Source of the DNA: Gammaproteobacteria bacterium
GTDB taxonomy: Bacteria > Pseudomonadota > Gammaproteobacteria > JAADHQ01
Direction of reading: 5' to 3'
Assembly (NCBI GenBank): GCA_011052215.1
Contig: DRJK01000027.1
Coordinates: 1 to 44,632 of the forward strand
Length of the DNA stretch: 44,632 nucleotides
Part shown: positions 1-8,301 of the stretch, one piece after another
How positions within the stretch are numbered: position 1 is the first letter of the stretch
How the letters are laid out: each line of letters begins with the position of its first letter
The notes under the pieces: model-generated
The model's input: the letters and a program-made list of their open reading frames with translations, nothing else
Database searches by the model: none
Told to the model about the DNA's origin: nothing
Made by a program: the position numbers and the translations under genes

Positions 1-179
1 GTCATGTCGACCTCCGATCCTGTTTATGAAGTGTTACAGTTTCATATTATGGCACTGGCTGCTTTGTAGCTAACCCACGTAGGACGGAGGTCGGCACCCT
101 TCAGGGGAAATCATTATGTCTAGCCATCCAAACAACCACCTGATGCCAATAGGCATACATTTGTGCTATACTGCGCACC

Positions 180-455
180 ATGAAACCAATAAATTGGAAT
201 TCGACGAAAAACCAACAGCTTATTGCTGAGCGTGGCGTTTCTTTCGAAGATGTTGTTTTCTATTTACAACAAGGTTCGTTATTGGACGATATTGAACATC
301 CGAATGGAGATAAATACCCAAACCAACGAGTATTTGTTATCAACATCGATGGCTATGTACATCTTGTGCCTTATGTCGAAAATCGAAAAGAAATATTTTT
401 GAAAACGGTGATCCCTAGCAGAAAAGCGACAAAGCAGTATCTTGGAGAAAAATGA
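180..455 (+). CDS. BrnT-like type II toxin (cassette ORF)
   Basis: 91 aa; W..K..Q.L...GVSFEDV... pattern like BrnT/DUF4258-type toxins; overlaps the following RHH-type antitoxin ORF by 4 nt. Confidence 0.7.
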   Translation: MKPINWNSTKNQQLIAERGVSFEDVVFYLQQGSLLDDIEHPNGDKYPNQRVFVINIDGYVHLVPYVENRKEIFLKTVIPSRKATKQYLGEK

Positions 456-769
456 TGAGCGATCTTAAACTTAGTAAAGAGGAAAAAGAAATCCTTAAAG
501 ATTTCGAGGCGGGTGAGTTTAAATCTGTACTCACGCCCAAGCGTAGAAAAATGCTTCAGGCTGTCGCCGAAGAAACGTTCAAAAAAGACAAACGCATTAA
601 CATTAGAATTTCTAGTCGTGATTTAGAGTCTCTTCAGAGGCGAGCGCTTGAAGAAGGTATTCCATATCAAACATTAGTATCCAGTGTACTTCACAAATAT
701 GTCTCAGGTGGTCTACATGATCTAATGGCTAACAAGGCATTCCAGCGGTCGCAAAAAACGCGCCGCTGA
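452..769 (+). CDS. BrnA/CopG-like antitoxin
   Basis: C-terminal INIRISSRDLESLQRRALEEGIPYQTLVSSVLHKYVSG is a ribbon-helix-helix-like segment typical of partners of BrnT toxins; ATGA overlap with toxin. Confidence 0.7.
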   Translation: MMSDLKLSKEEKEILKDFEAGEFKSVLTPKRRKMLQAVAEETFKKDKRINIRISSRDLESLQRRALEEGIPYQTLVSSVLHKYVSGGLHDLMANKAFQRSQKTRR

Positions 770-784
770 ATTTTATCGTTAGGC
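728..784 (+). repeat. attC-like site 1
   Basis: gctaacaaggc...CCAGCGG tcgcaaaaaacg CGCCGCTG...tcgttaggc; ends fit RYYYAAC / GTTRRRY; overlaps 3' end of antitoxin ORF. Confidence 0.7.
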
Positions 785-823
785 TCATGCAGTGAATAAC
801 TTTAACCAAAAGGAGAAATATAA

Positions 824-1312
824 ATGTCGTTAGTAATCAAAAAATGGTACGCGAGTGATGATGCGAATGAGAATAGTGACTTTGTCCATCTTGTTGGTCG
901 GGAATCTGGCATTCTTTCATGGCTTCTATCCATATTTAAAATTGACCCAACCAGCGAGATAGAGATAAAAGACAATCTTATCAAGTTCACATCATCCTCA
1001 CTTGCAGGTCAAGAGAAGAGGATCATCCCCTTGAATTCTATTTCCTCTGCATATTACGGGTATGAAAAACCATGGAAGATGGCATTAGTATTGACCGTAC
1101 TATTAACGCCAATATTCTTTATTGGCCTCATCGTTGGTCCGCTCTATTATTTTCTAAATAAAAATCTGACAGTTGGTGTGGTTGAGGCATCAGGGTGGGT
1201 TGGGTCATTTTCTTTCAAAAGATCAATTATAGAAGGGCAAAATATTAATGAAGAAGAAGCCTATAAAGTTATTGAAATAATAAGATCACTAATTGAAGCT
1301 AAAACAGCCTAA
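824..1312 (+). CDS. hypothetical cassette-borne membrane protein
   Basis: 162 aa with a strongly hydrophobic central segment (MALVLTVLLTPIFFIGLIVGPLYYFL); sits alone between two attC-like sites. Confidence 0.65.
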   Translation: MSLVIKKWYASDDANENSDFVHLVGRESGILSWLLSIFKIDPTSEIEIKDNLIKFTSSSLAGQEKRIIPLNSISSAYYGYEKPWKMALVLTVLLTPIFFIGLIVGPLYYFLNKNLTVGVVEASGWVGSFSFKRSIIEGQNINEEEAYKVIEIIRSLIEAKTA

Positions 1313-1396
1313 CAAGTGTACCAACCCGACCATTTTATACGCCGCGCCGTTTCACTCTGCTCTGTATAAAATGGCCGGTTATGCGAGACGTTAGGC
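1307..1396 (+). repeat. attC-like site 2
   Basis: gcctaacaag...CCGACCATTTTATAC...GTATAAAATGGCCGG...gacgttaggc; long imperfect stem and canonical ends. Confidence 0.85.
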
Positions 1397-1427
1397 TTAA
1401 AAAAACCATATTTGACAAATTAGAAAT

Positions 1428-1448
1428 CATATGTACACTGTACATATG
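1428..1448. promoter_or_regulatory. palindromic operator candidate of BrnTA module
   Basis: CATATGTACA-C-TGTACATATG perfect 21-bp palindrome overlapping the likely brnT start codon (ATG 1446). Confidence 0.6.
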
Positions 1449-1739
1449 AAGCATCTTAAATTCGAATGGGATAAGAAAAAAGATAAAACGAACACTAAAA
1501 AGCATGGGGTTTCTTTTGAAGAGGCTCGCACAACTTTTTATGATGAATATGCCCTTCAATTTTATGACCCCGAACATTCCGAGGACGAGGATCGTTTTTT
1601 GCTTCTTGGTTCAAGTTTTACTTTAAATACACTTATTGTTTGCCATTGCTTCAGGGTGGAAGAAACCATCATCAGAATCATATCTGCAAGAAAAGCAGAT
1701 AAAGATGAAGAACAATTTTACTGGAGTGAACAAAAATGA
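1446..1739 (+). CDS. brnT: BrnT family toxin
   Basis: MKHLKFEWDKKKDKTNTKKHGVSFEEARTTFYDE...RIISARKA is classic BrnT; ORF track starts at 1431, internal ATG at 1446 preferred. Confidence 0.88.
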   Translation: MKHLKFEWDKKKDKTNTKKHGVSFEEARTTFYDEYALQFYDPEHSEDEDRFLLLGSSFTLNTLIVCHCFRVEETIIRIISARKADKDEEQFYWSEQK

Positions 1740-1954
1740 AAGCTCATTATGACTTCTCTAAAATGAAGGGTAAAAAAAACCCATATATTAAATTCCTTAA
1801 GCAGCCAATTACTATGAGGCTTGATTGTGATTCCGTTGAATACTTCAAATCCTTATCTGAAGAAAGCGGTATCCCTTATCAAACTCTAATAAATCTTTAT
1901 TTACGTGATTGTGCTATTAACCATCGTAAATTGAAAATGAAATGGGCATCTTAA
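1736..1954 (+). CDS. brnA: BrnA family antitoxin
   Basis: ITMRLDCDSVEYFKSLSEESGIPYQTLINLYLRDCA; ATGA overlap with BrnT. Confidence 0.85.
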   Translation: MKAHYDFSKMKGKKNPYIKFLKQPITMRLDCDSVEYFKSLSEESGIPYQTLINLYLRDCAINHRKLKMKWAS

Positions 1955-1958
1955 AAAG

Positions 1959-2057
1959 GCCTAACTATTGCGTCAACCGAACAAGCAAAAACGTCACACC
2001 TTTTGCTGCCGCAAAAGCTGCGCCATTTTTTGCATACCGGTTACGGCGGGCGTTATG
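1959..2057 (+). repeat. attC-like site 3
   Basis: gcctaactattgcg...ttttgctgccgcaaaagctgcg...cggcgggcgttatgc; canonical ends, imperfect stem. Confidence 0.8.
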
Positions 2058-2087
2058 CTTTAAAAACACAAACATTGACATTTCACT

Positions 2088-2106
2088 GGTATCACATATA
2101 ATACCA
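2088..2106. promoter_or_regulatory. inverted repeat upstream of PIN/RHH TA module
   Basis: TGGTAT-cacatat-ATACCA immediately upstream of ATG 2109. Confidence 0.45.
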
Positions 2107-2108
2107 AT

Positions 2109-2534
2109 ATGGCTCGCTCAATTATCATAGATACATGTGTATTTATATCAGCTTTACGCTCACGTAACGGTGCGTCATTTAAATTGCTATCATTAATTGA
2201 TAGCAATAAATTTACTTACAATTTATCAGTACCCTTGGTTTTAGAGTATGAAGCTGTAGCAAAGCGTATATCCCGCTCTATAGGACTTACACACTCGGAT
2301 ATCGATGGTATTATTAATTATTTATGCACTATGGGGCGGCATAGGCAAGTTCATTACTTATGGCGTCCTAATCTAAAAGACCCAGGTGATGACTTTGTTC
2401 TTGAATTGGCGGTAGAGTCAGAAAGTGATTATATAGTCACTCACAACCTACGCGATTTTTCAAATATAAGTAAATTTAATATTAAGGCAATAACCCCAAA
2501 AGAATTACTTCAAATAATAGGTGAACTATCATGA
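2109..2534 (+). CDS. putative TA toxin component, PIN family
   Basis: IIIDTCVFISALRSRNGASFKLL...DYIVTHNLRDFSN; PIN-domain acidic residues. Confidence 0.85.
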   Translation: MARSIIIDTCVFISALRSRNGASFKLLSLIDSNKFTYNLSVPLVLEYEAVAKRISRSIGLTHSDIDGIINYLCTMGRHRQVHYLWRPNLKDPGDDFVLELAVESESDYIVTHNLRDFSNISKFNIKAITPKELLQIIGELS

Positions 2535-2767
2535 GCACAATAAGTTTAAGGCTTCCTGACTCACTTCATGAAAGTGTTAGGGAGTTAGCCAAGCAAGACA
2601 ATATCTCAATCAATCAGTTTGTTGCAACTGCTTTAGCAGAAAAAATGTCTGCACTTGTAACGGAAAAATACCTGTCTGAACGAGCTAATAAAGGCACTAA
2701 AAGTAAATTTAAAACCGCCCTTTCTAAAATAAAAAATATTGCTCCCGATGAAAATGATGCTCTATAA
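2531..2767 (+). CDS. HicB/RHH-type antitoxin
   Basis: ISLRLPDSLHESVRELAKQDNISINQFVATALAEKM; ATGA overlap with PIN toxin. Confidence 0.8.
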   Translation: MSTISLRLPDSLHESVRELAKQDNISINQFVATALAEKMSALVTEKYLSERANKGTKSKFKTALSKIKNIAPDENDAL

Positions 2768-2772
2768 AAAAT

Positions 2773-2818
2773 GCAAAACAAGTGCCACTTTAAATCGTCC
2801 GTGAGCAAGGCGTTATGT
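2773..2818 (+). repeat. short/degenerate attC-like site 4
   Basis: gcaaaacaagtgcc...gcaaggcgttatgtg; shorter than the other sites and weak stem. Confidence 0.45.
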
Positions 2819-2880
2819 GTTGACAAGCCGAATCGATGCCACTAAAGTAATACCATTACCTTATCGATGAGGCGTGAATA

Positions 2881-3087
2881 ATGAGAGCCGTAACAGTTTC
2901 CCCTAAATTTCAAGTAGTTATCCCTAAAGAAGTAAGAGATTCAATGGGGATAGTTTCAGGACAAAAAATACAAATGCTTACCTATCGCAACCGTATAGAA
3001 CTGATTCCCATCAAGCCAATGAACAAAATGAAAGGATTCTTAAAGGGAATTGATACCGAAGTGAAGCGAGAAAAAGATCGTATATGA
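2881..3087 (+). CDS. AbrB/MazE-like antitoxin
   Basis: MRAVTVSPKFQVVIPKEVRDSMGIVSGQKIQML = SpoVT/AbrB fold. Confidence 0.88.
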   Translation: MRAVTVSPKFQVVIPKEVRDSMGIVSGQKIQMLTYRNRIELIPIKPMNKMKGFLKGIDTEVKREKDRI

Positions 3088-3467
3088 ATGTCATAGATTC
3101 CTCAGCATGGCTATCTTATTTTGCTGGTGATGCTAATGCGAAAATATTTTCACGTCCGATAGAAGATATTGAAAAATTAATTGTTCCTAGCATTACCATA
3201 ACCGAAGTTTTTAAATGTATTATTCGACAGCGTGGTGAGGACATGGCATTAGAAGCAATTGCCCATATGGAACAAGGTCAGGTTATTGCTTTAGATGGAT
3301 CTTTGGCTATTGATGCAGCCCAGTATGGAATTGAATACAAATTGCCATTGGCAGATAGCATAATCTACGCAACAGCAAAAAAATTTGATGCGTTAATATG
3401 GACTCAAGATATTGATTTTAAGCCACTGGAAGGTATTAAGTATTATTCAAAGAAAAAAATCACATAA
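3084..3467 (+). CDS. vapC: VapC-like PIN-domain toxin
   Basis: MNVIDSSAWLSYFAGD...LPLADSIIYATAKKFDALIWTQDIDF. Confidence 0.88.
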   Translation: MNVIDSSAWLSYFAGDANAKIFSRPIEDIEKLIVPSITITEVFKCIIRQRGEDMALEAIAHMEQGQVIALDGSLAIDAAQYGIEYKLPLADSIIYATAKKFDALIWTQDIDFKPLEGIKYYSKKKIT

Positions 3468-3565
3468 CAAACTCATCCAGAGGACTTTCAAACCTGTCGC
3501 GTCTTTTGCAAAAAAAACCGCAAAATTCCCGCCAGCTTTGAAAGCCCCTGATGAAAGCGTTAGCA
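3464..3565 (+). repeat. attC-like site 5
   Basis: ataacaaactcatcCAGAGGactTTCAAA...TTTGAAAgccCCTGatgaaagcgttagc; canonical ends and long imperfect stem. Confidence 0.8.
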
Positions 3566-3568
3566 ACG

Positions 3569-3588
3569 GTATGGCTATTTAGCCATAC
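3569..3588. promoter_or_regulatory. palindromic operator candidate of BrnTA module
   Basis: GTATGGCTA-TT-TAGCCATAC perfect palindrome ~20 bp upstream of brnT start. Confidence 0.6.
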
Positions 3589-3606
3589 ATAGTCTATACT
3601 TATCTC

Positions 3607-3897
3607 ATGAATGAACAGAGTTTTGAGTGGGGTGAAGCCAAAAATCTAGAAAACAAGCAAAAACATAGCGTTACGTTCTATGAGGCACAATACGCCTTTT
3701 TAGATCCTAATCGTGTTATTGCTGAAGATTTAAATCATAGTCAGGAAGAGCAGCGCTACTATTGCTTTGGCATAAATGAGGAAGGAAATGGAATTCTGAC
3801 TGTTCGCTTTACATGTCGATCTGGCAACATTCGAATTTTCGGTGCAGGTTATTGGCGAAAAGGTAAAAAAATCTATGAACAAGCAAATTCAATATAG
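3607..3897 (+). CDS. brnT: BrnT family toxin
   Basis: FEWGEAKNLENKQKHSVTFYEAQYAFLDPNRVIAEDLNHSQEEQRYYCFG; BrnT pattern. Confidence 0.87.
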   Translation: MNEQSFEWGEAKNLENKQKHSVTFYEAQYAFLDPNRVIAEDLNHSQEEQRYYCFGINEEGNGILTVRFTCRSGNIRIFGAGYWRKGKKIYEQANSI

Positions 3898-4117
3898 TGA
3901 AGAGCCTATTGGTGAAATTAAATTAATTTCTGATTTTCTACCATCACCAGAGGAACTTGCACTTAAAACAAAAAATACAAAAGTTACAATATCACTCAGC
4001 ACGGAAAGTGTTGCCTATTTTAAAGCAACAGCAAAAAAGCATCACATGCAGTATCAAAAAATGATACGACAATTACTTGATGATTATGTGGAACATCAAA
4101 AAAGTGCTAACAAGTAA
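3875..4117 (+). CDS. BrnA-like antitoxin
   Basis: VTISLSTESVAYFKATAKKHHMQYQKMIRQLLDDYV; ORF track starts 3842 but ATG at 3875 gives a short overlap with brnT. Confidence 0.8.
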   Translation: MNKQIQYSEEPIGEIKLISDFLPSPEELALKTKNTKVTISLSTESVAYFKATAKKHHMQYQKMIRQLLDDYVEHQKSANK

Positions 4118-4192
4118 ATCAACCGGGCAATTATTTCAGTGGGCAGCTTTTTGCCCGCTGAAATAATTGCCCGGTTATTAGATCGTTATGCG
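4106..4192 (+). repeat. attC-like site 6
   Basis: gctaacaag...CCGGGCAATTATTTCAGTGGGCAgctttTTGCCCGCTGAAATAATTGCCCGG...gatcgttatgc; very long near-perfect stem. Confidence 0.85.
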
Positions 4193-4197
4193 TAAAA

Positions 4198-4590
4198 TTA
4201 GCACACTGAGTGCAACCTTAAATGCTTAACGAATGGTAAAAAATCCTTATCTGTAAATAACAAAGGGATTTTATTTTCAATACAATATGTAGCAATTATT
4301 ACATCGGCCGTTTTTCTAATTGTGATGCCTTTTTTTCTCAATTTTCGAAAATTATTTGCGCTTTTAATAGCTAATTCGACACCAAGTAATTCAAAAATAG
4401 TCAATGAAGTTAAAACTTCTTTGGCAATCCTAAATTCTTTATCAACCTTAAAACCTTGTAATACTTCTGTTAATATCAAGTCGCCAATTACTACTTCTTC
4501 AAGCCCTAGCGTGGTATCAAGTTTGTTGGTTTCTTCATTCTCTGTACCATTGAAATAGTCAATCCATACACTAGAGTCAACTAATATCAT
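4198..4590 (-). CDS. vapC: VapC-like PIN-domain toxin
   Basis: MILVDSSVWIDYFNGTENEETNKLD...TADVIIATYCIENKIPLLFTDKDF. Confidence 0.9.
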   Translation of the reverse strand: MILVDSSVWIDYFNGTENEETNKLDTTLGLEEVVIGDLILTEVLQGFKVDKEFRIAKEVLTSLTIFELLGVELAIKSANNFRKLRKKGITIRKTADVIIATYCIENKIPLLFTDKDFLPFVKHLRLHSVC

Positions 4591-4781
4591 TTTATAGATC
4601 TCATATCGTCAAGGTCACCATTCCATTTTAACTTTCCTCTAAGCGATCTGATAGAACCTTGTTTATTTAGCTTAATCAATGCCTTAAGTCCCAATTCTAC
4701 CGCTTCCTTTTTTGTACCAAGCCCCGTTACTTTTAAAGCATCTGCCATTAAACTATCATCTATTTCAATATTTGTTCTCAT
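4587..4781 (-). CDS. vapB: VapB family antitoxin
   Basis: MRTNIEIDDSLMADALKVTGLGTKKEAVELGLKALIKLNKQGSIRSLRGKLKWNGDLDDMR. Confidence 0.9.
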   Translation of the reverse strand: MRTNIEIDDSLMADALKVTGLGTKKEAVELGLKALIKLNKQGSIRSLRGKLKWNGDLDDMRSIK

Positions 4782-4794
4782 TGCAATACCTCAA

Positions 4795-4822
4795 TGTGTA
4801 TAATATTATCAATATATACACA
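4795..4822. promoter_or_regulatory. inverted repeat upstream of vapBC (minus strand)
   Basis: TGTGTATA...TATACACA. Confidence 0.5.
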
Positions 4823-4836
4823 CTGTAGCAACAGAA

Positions 4837-4922
4837 CACATAACAAGCAAATAAACACGGACAATTATTTCAGCGGGCAAAAATCACCCACTGAAATAAT
4901 CGCCGGTTATTAAAAACGTGAC
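4837..4922 (+). repeat. attC-like site 7 (degenerate right end)
   Basis: acataacaagcaaataaacaCGGACAATTATTTCAGCGGGCAaaaatcacCCACTGAAATAATCGCCGGttattaaaaacgtg; same core as site 6. Confidence 0.65.
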
Positions 4923-4947
4923 TACCTAAATAGCAATTATCTCTTCT

Positions 4948-4968
4948 ATAGCATGGAAGCCGTGCTAT
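4948..4968. promoter_or_regulatory. inverted repeat upstream of higBA
   Basis: ATAGCA-tggaagccg-TGCTAT just before the higB start. Confidence 0.45.
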
Positions 4969-4969
4969 C

Positions 4970-5272
4970 ATGTTAAATATGATTGCTTCTTTCAAAAATC
5001 AAGCAAGTGAAGATATATTTAATGGCAAAAACACAAAAAGTGCTAGAAAGCTTTGTCCCCAGTCACTTTGGAATGTAGCAACGAGAAAACTTGATCAACT
5101 GGATTCAGTTTTAAATATAGAGGAACTAAAAGTGCCACCTGGTAATCGTATTGAGAGTCTGTCAGGTAATAGAAAATGAGAATTCAGCATCAGGATCAAT
5201 CAACAGTACAGAATATGTTTTAAGTGGAGCGAATCAGGCCCATCAGAAGTTGAAATTACTGATTATCACTAA
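4970..5272 (+). pseudogene. higB: HigB-like toxin interrupted by in-frame TGA (5177-5179)
   Basis: Before stop: MIASFKNQASEDIFNGKNTKSARKLCPQSLWNVATRKLDQLDSVLNIEELKVPPGNRIESLSGNRK; same frame after stop: [30 protein letters not shown], the conserved HigB C-terminus. Confidence 0.85.
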
Positions 5273-5283
5273 GAGATATCAAT

Positions 5284-5598
5284 ATGCGTATCCCGACACA
5301 CAGAGAACCCATGCATCCTGGCGAAATGCTTAGAGAAGAATTTCTTATTCCAATGAAGATTAGTCAGCGTGACTTAGCTGATGCAATTCATGTTCCCTAT
5401 CAGCGTGTAAATGAACTTATAAATAAAAAAAGAGGGCTTACACCAAGCACAGCCTTGCGTTTAGCCAAGTTTTTTGGTGTGTCTGCTGATTACTGGTTAA
5501 ATTTACAAATACGTTGTGATTTATATCGAGCACAAGAAGCTGAAAAAAAGGATATTAGTTCGATAAAAGGTTTTCGTAAATTTAAAAAGATGGTATAA
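5284..5598 (+). CDS. higA: HigA family addiction-module antitoxin
   Basis: MRIPTHREPMHPGEMLREEFLIPMKISQRDLADAIHVPYQRVNELINKKRGLTPSTALRLAKFFGVSADYWLNLQ. Confidence 0.93.
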   Translation: MRIPTHREPMHPGEMLREEFLIPMKISQRDLADAIHVPYQRVNELINKKRGLTPSTALRLAKFFGVSADYWLNLQIRCDLYRAQEAEKKDISSIKGFRKFKKMV

Positions 5599-5758
5599 GT
5601 GGGTCAACATGGACGGGCAATTCTGCTATGGTAAATGGGGTCATATATAATTTATACTTGTTCTGGCTATCCCTTCGGTAGGTGCCATTGGGGTCAGGAC
5701 ACAGTTGTTGCTGATAATAGCGGAAACTGTGCCCCGGGAGGTTAAGCAGAATGACGGA

Positions 5759-7708
5759 TTACTGATTGGCCCGGTTTTCCACCAGATCTTGAACCACTCC
5801 CGGGTCTGCCAGGGTGGATGTGTCGCCGAGGTTATCGACATCATTTTCTGCTATCTTTCGCAGTATGCGCCGCATAATTTTGCCTGAACGTGTCTTGGGT
5901 AGCCCAGGTGCCCACTGGATGATATCGGGTTTGGCAATCGAGCCGATTTCAGAACGAACCAGATTAATCAGTTCCTGCCGGAGTTCCTCACTGGGATCGA
6001 CGCCGATGATCGGGGTAACATAGGCATAAATTCCCTGTCCCTTGATTTCATGCGGGTAGCCGACTACTGCGGCTTCGGCAATGGATTCATGCAGTACCAG
6101 TGCACTTTCGATTTCGGCGGTTCCCATGCGATGCCCCGAGACATTGAGAACATCGTCCATACGCCCTGTAATCCAGTAATAGCCGTCCTTGTCACGTTTC
6201 GCGCCATCACCACTGAAGTAATAACCGGGATAGGTTTTGAAGTAGGTATCGAAGAAGCGCTGGTGATCACCGTAGATAGATCGCATCTGGCCGGGCCAGG
6301 GGGTGGTTATGACCAGTGCGCCGCTTGCCTCACCCTCACCTTCGATAAGTTTATTGGTGTTGGTATCAATAATACCCGGAGTAACACCAAAGAAGGGCCG
6401 TGCTGCCGAACCGGGTTTCAGTTTTGTAGCGCCGGGAAATGGCGTCAGCAGGTGTCCACCGGTTTCGGTTTGCCACCATGTATCGACAATGGGACAGCGT
6501 GAGTCGCCTACCACCTTGTGGTACCACTGCCAGGCTTCCGGGTTAATGGGTTCGCCTACGGTGCCCAGAATACGAAGGCTTTTTCTTGATGTTGCTTTTA
6601 CCGGCCCATTGCCTTCACGCATCAATGCCCGGATGGCAGTGGGCGCAGTATAGAAAACCGTGACCTGATGTTTGTCTACCGATTTCCAGAAACGTGAGGC
6701 ATCGGGGTAGTTCGGTACACCTTCAAAAAATACCGTTGTTAATCCGTTCGCCAGCGGGCCGTACATCAGGTAGCTGTGGCCGGTTACCCAGCCGACATCG
6801 GCAGTGCACCAGAAAATATCATCGTCATGCAGGTCAAAGGTATATCTGGTTGTGATGGCTGCATAGAGCAGATAACCCCCGGTTGTGTGTAATATCCCTT
6901 TTGGCTTCCCGGTTGACCCTGAAGTGTAAAGTATAAACATCGGGTCTTCTGCATCCATTTCCTCGGGCGGGCAATCGGCTGATGCCCCGGTCATGGCATT
7001 GTGATACCAGACATCACGTTCGTCATGCCAGTCAATCTCGCCTCCGGTTCTTTTTACAGTCAGCACAGTGTGAACATTCGGGCAGCCCTTCATGGCCATG
7101 TCTGTATTGGACTTCAGTGGCACAGTTTTGCCGCCACGTACCCCTTCATCGGCAGTGATGACAACCCGGCAGTCGGAGTCGAGGATACGGTCCTTTAATG
7201 ATTCAGGCGAGAAACCGCCGAACACAACCGAGTGTACGGCTCCGATGCGGGTACAGGCCAGCATCGCATAACCGGCCTCCGGGATCATCGGCATGTAGAT
7301 GCAAACACGATCTCCCTTTTTTACACCGCGTGATTTTAAAACGTTGGCAAGTTTGCTGACATGCTGATGCAGTTCCCTGTAAGTAATGTTCCGGTCATCA
7401 TTGATGTCATCACCTTCCCATATGATGGCAACCTTGTCGGCATTTTTTTCCAGATGGCGATCTATACAGTTATAACTGACATTCAGTTTGCCGCCCTCAA
7501 ACCATTTGATGTGCAGGTCACCGGCGTTAAAACTCCAGTCCAGAGTCGTATCCCAGGGTTTGAACCAGGTCAGAAATTCATTCGCCTGTTCAGACCAGAA
7601 AGATTCAGGATCATCAATCGAATGTTGATACATTTGCTGATACGTCTTTTCATTAATGAAGGCGTTGTCAGCGATATTGGAAGGGATGTCATAGAGTTTT
7701 TCAGACAT
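5759..7708 (-). CDS. acs: acetyl-CoA synthetase (AMP-forming)
   Basis: MSEKLYDIP...; [77 protein letters not shown] track extends to 7795, ATG at 7708 preferred. Confidence 0.96.
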   Translation of the reverse strand: MSEKLYDIPSNIADNAFINEKTYQQMYQHSIDDPESFWSEQANEFLTWFKPWDTTLDWSFNAGDLHIKWFEGGKLNVSYNCIDRHLEKNADKVAIIWEGDDINDDRNITYRELHQHVSKLANVLKSRGVKKGDRVCIYMPMIPEAGYAMLACTRIGAVHSVVFGGFSPESLKDRILDSDCRVVITADEGVRGGKTVPLKSNTDMAMKGCPNVHTVLTVKRTGGEIDWHDERDVWYHNAMTGASADCPPEEMDAEDPMFILYTSGSTGKPKGILHTTGGYLLYAAITTRYTFDLHDDDIFWCTADVGWVTGHSYLMYGPLANGLTTVFFEGVPNYPDASRFWKSVDKHQVTVFYTAPTAIRALMREGNGPVKATSRKSLRILGTVGEPINPEAWQWYHKVVGDSRCPIVDTWWQTETGGHLLTPFPGATKLKPGSAARPFFGVTPGIIDTNTNKLIEGEGEASGALVITTPWPGQMRSIYGDHQRFFDTYFKTYPGYYFSGDGAKRDKDGYYWITGRMDDVLNVSGHRMGTAEIESALVLHESIAEAAVVGYPHEIKGQGIYAYVTPIIGVDPSEELRQELINLVRSEIGSIAKPDIIQWAPGLPKTRSGKIMRRILRKIAENDVDNLGDTSTLADPGVVQDLVENRANQ

Positions 7709-7855
7709 GGATGACTCCTGGAATTTATTATTGTGAATCTGTGAAATGATATCATTTTGCTTGATTACGGGCCTGTGATCAATCTCTATATTCAAGGAAC
7801 CCTGATTTATATTTTACTGGACGGGATGTGCCAATGATTGTGAAGCTCCCCGGAT

Positions 7856-8296
7856 TTATTTCCCGAAAAGTTTTTTCCACCATCGGCGTCTGTTGCCAGG
7901 TGGAGGCAGGGCGGCAGGTAGATCGACAGGTTTTATGCGCGATAAAATCCACCCGGGAAGGGGCGGGTTATCACTGAAACCGCAGGTAACACCCAGGTTG
8001 TTTGGGTCAAATATCTTAATAAAATCAGGATGTTGCACATCATTTGTATAGACAACACCACAGTAATCCTCGTTGTGTTCCTTGCGAAGATAGGTATCAA
8101 TTTCGGTGATGAATTTTTTTGTCTGTTCTGTGTCGGATGACCTTTCCGGTGGTGGTTCACCAATGGCATATATATACCATCCATCAGTGAGCGAGCCTGT
8201 CATGACCGACCAGAACTCATCCAGTTGGGGCCATCTCAGGATACCGATGAAGCTTCCCCTGAATGCCTTGATAAACGGAGGTGTGGTTTCTTCCAA
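7856..8296 (-). CDS. conserved hypothetical protein
   Basis: 146-aa ORF between acs and gluQ; no recognised domain. Confidence 0.6.
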   Translation of the reverse strand: MEETTPPFIKAFRGSFIGILRWPQLDEFWSVMTGSLTDGWYIYAIGEPPPERSSDTEQTKKFITEIDTYLRKEHNEDYCGVVYTNDVQHPDFIKIFDPNNLGVTCGFSDNPPLPGWILSRIKPVDLPAALPPPGNRRRWWKKLFGK

Positions 8297-8301
8297 TTTA
8301 T

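Noticed and set aside
3607-4117. Whole TA array as a degraded prophage or plasmid region
   Set aside because: No phage structural, replication, integrase or plasmid partition genes in the window; attC-like punctuation explains the layout better.
5177-5179. TGA in higB as selenocysteine or programmed recoding
   Set aside because: No SECIS-like element evident, and family homologues usually have Gly here; a nonsense mutation is simpler.
6050-6653. ORFs 6050-6502 and 6303-6653 on the plus strand
   Set aside because: Embedded antisense to acs, which is unambiguous by motif content.
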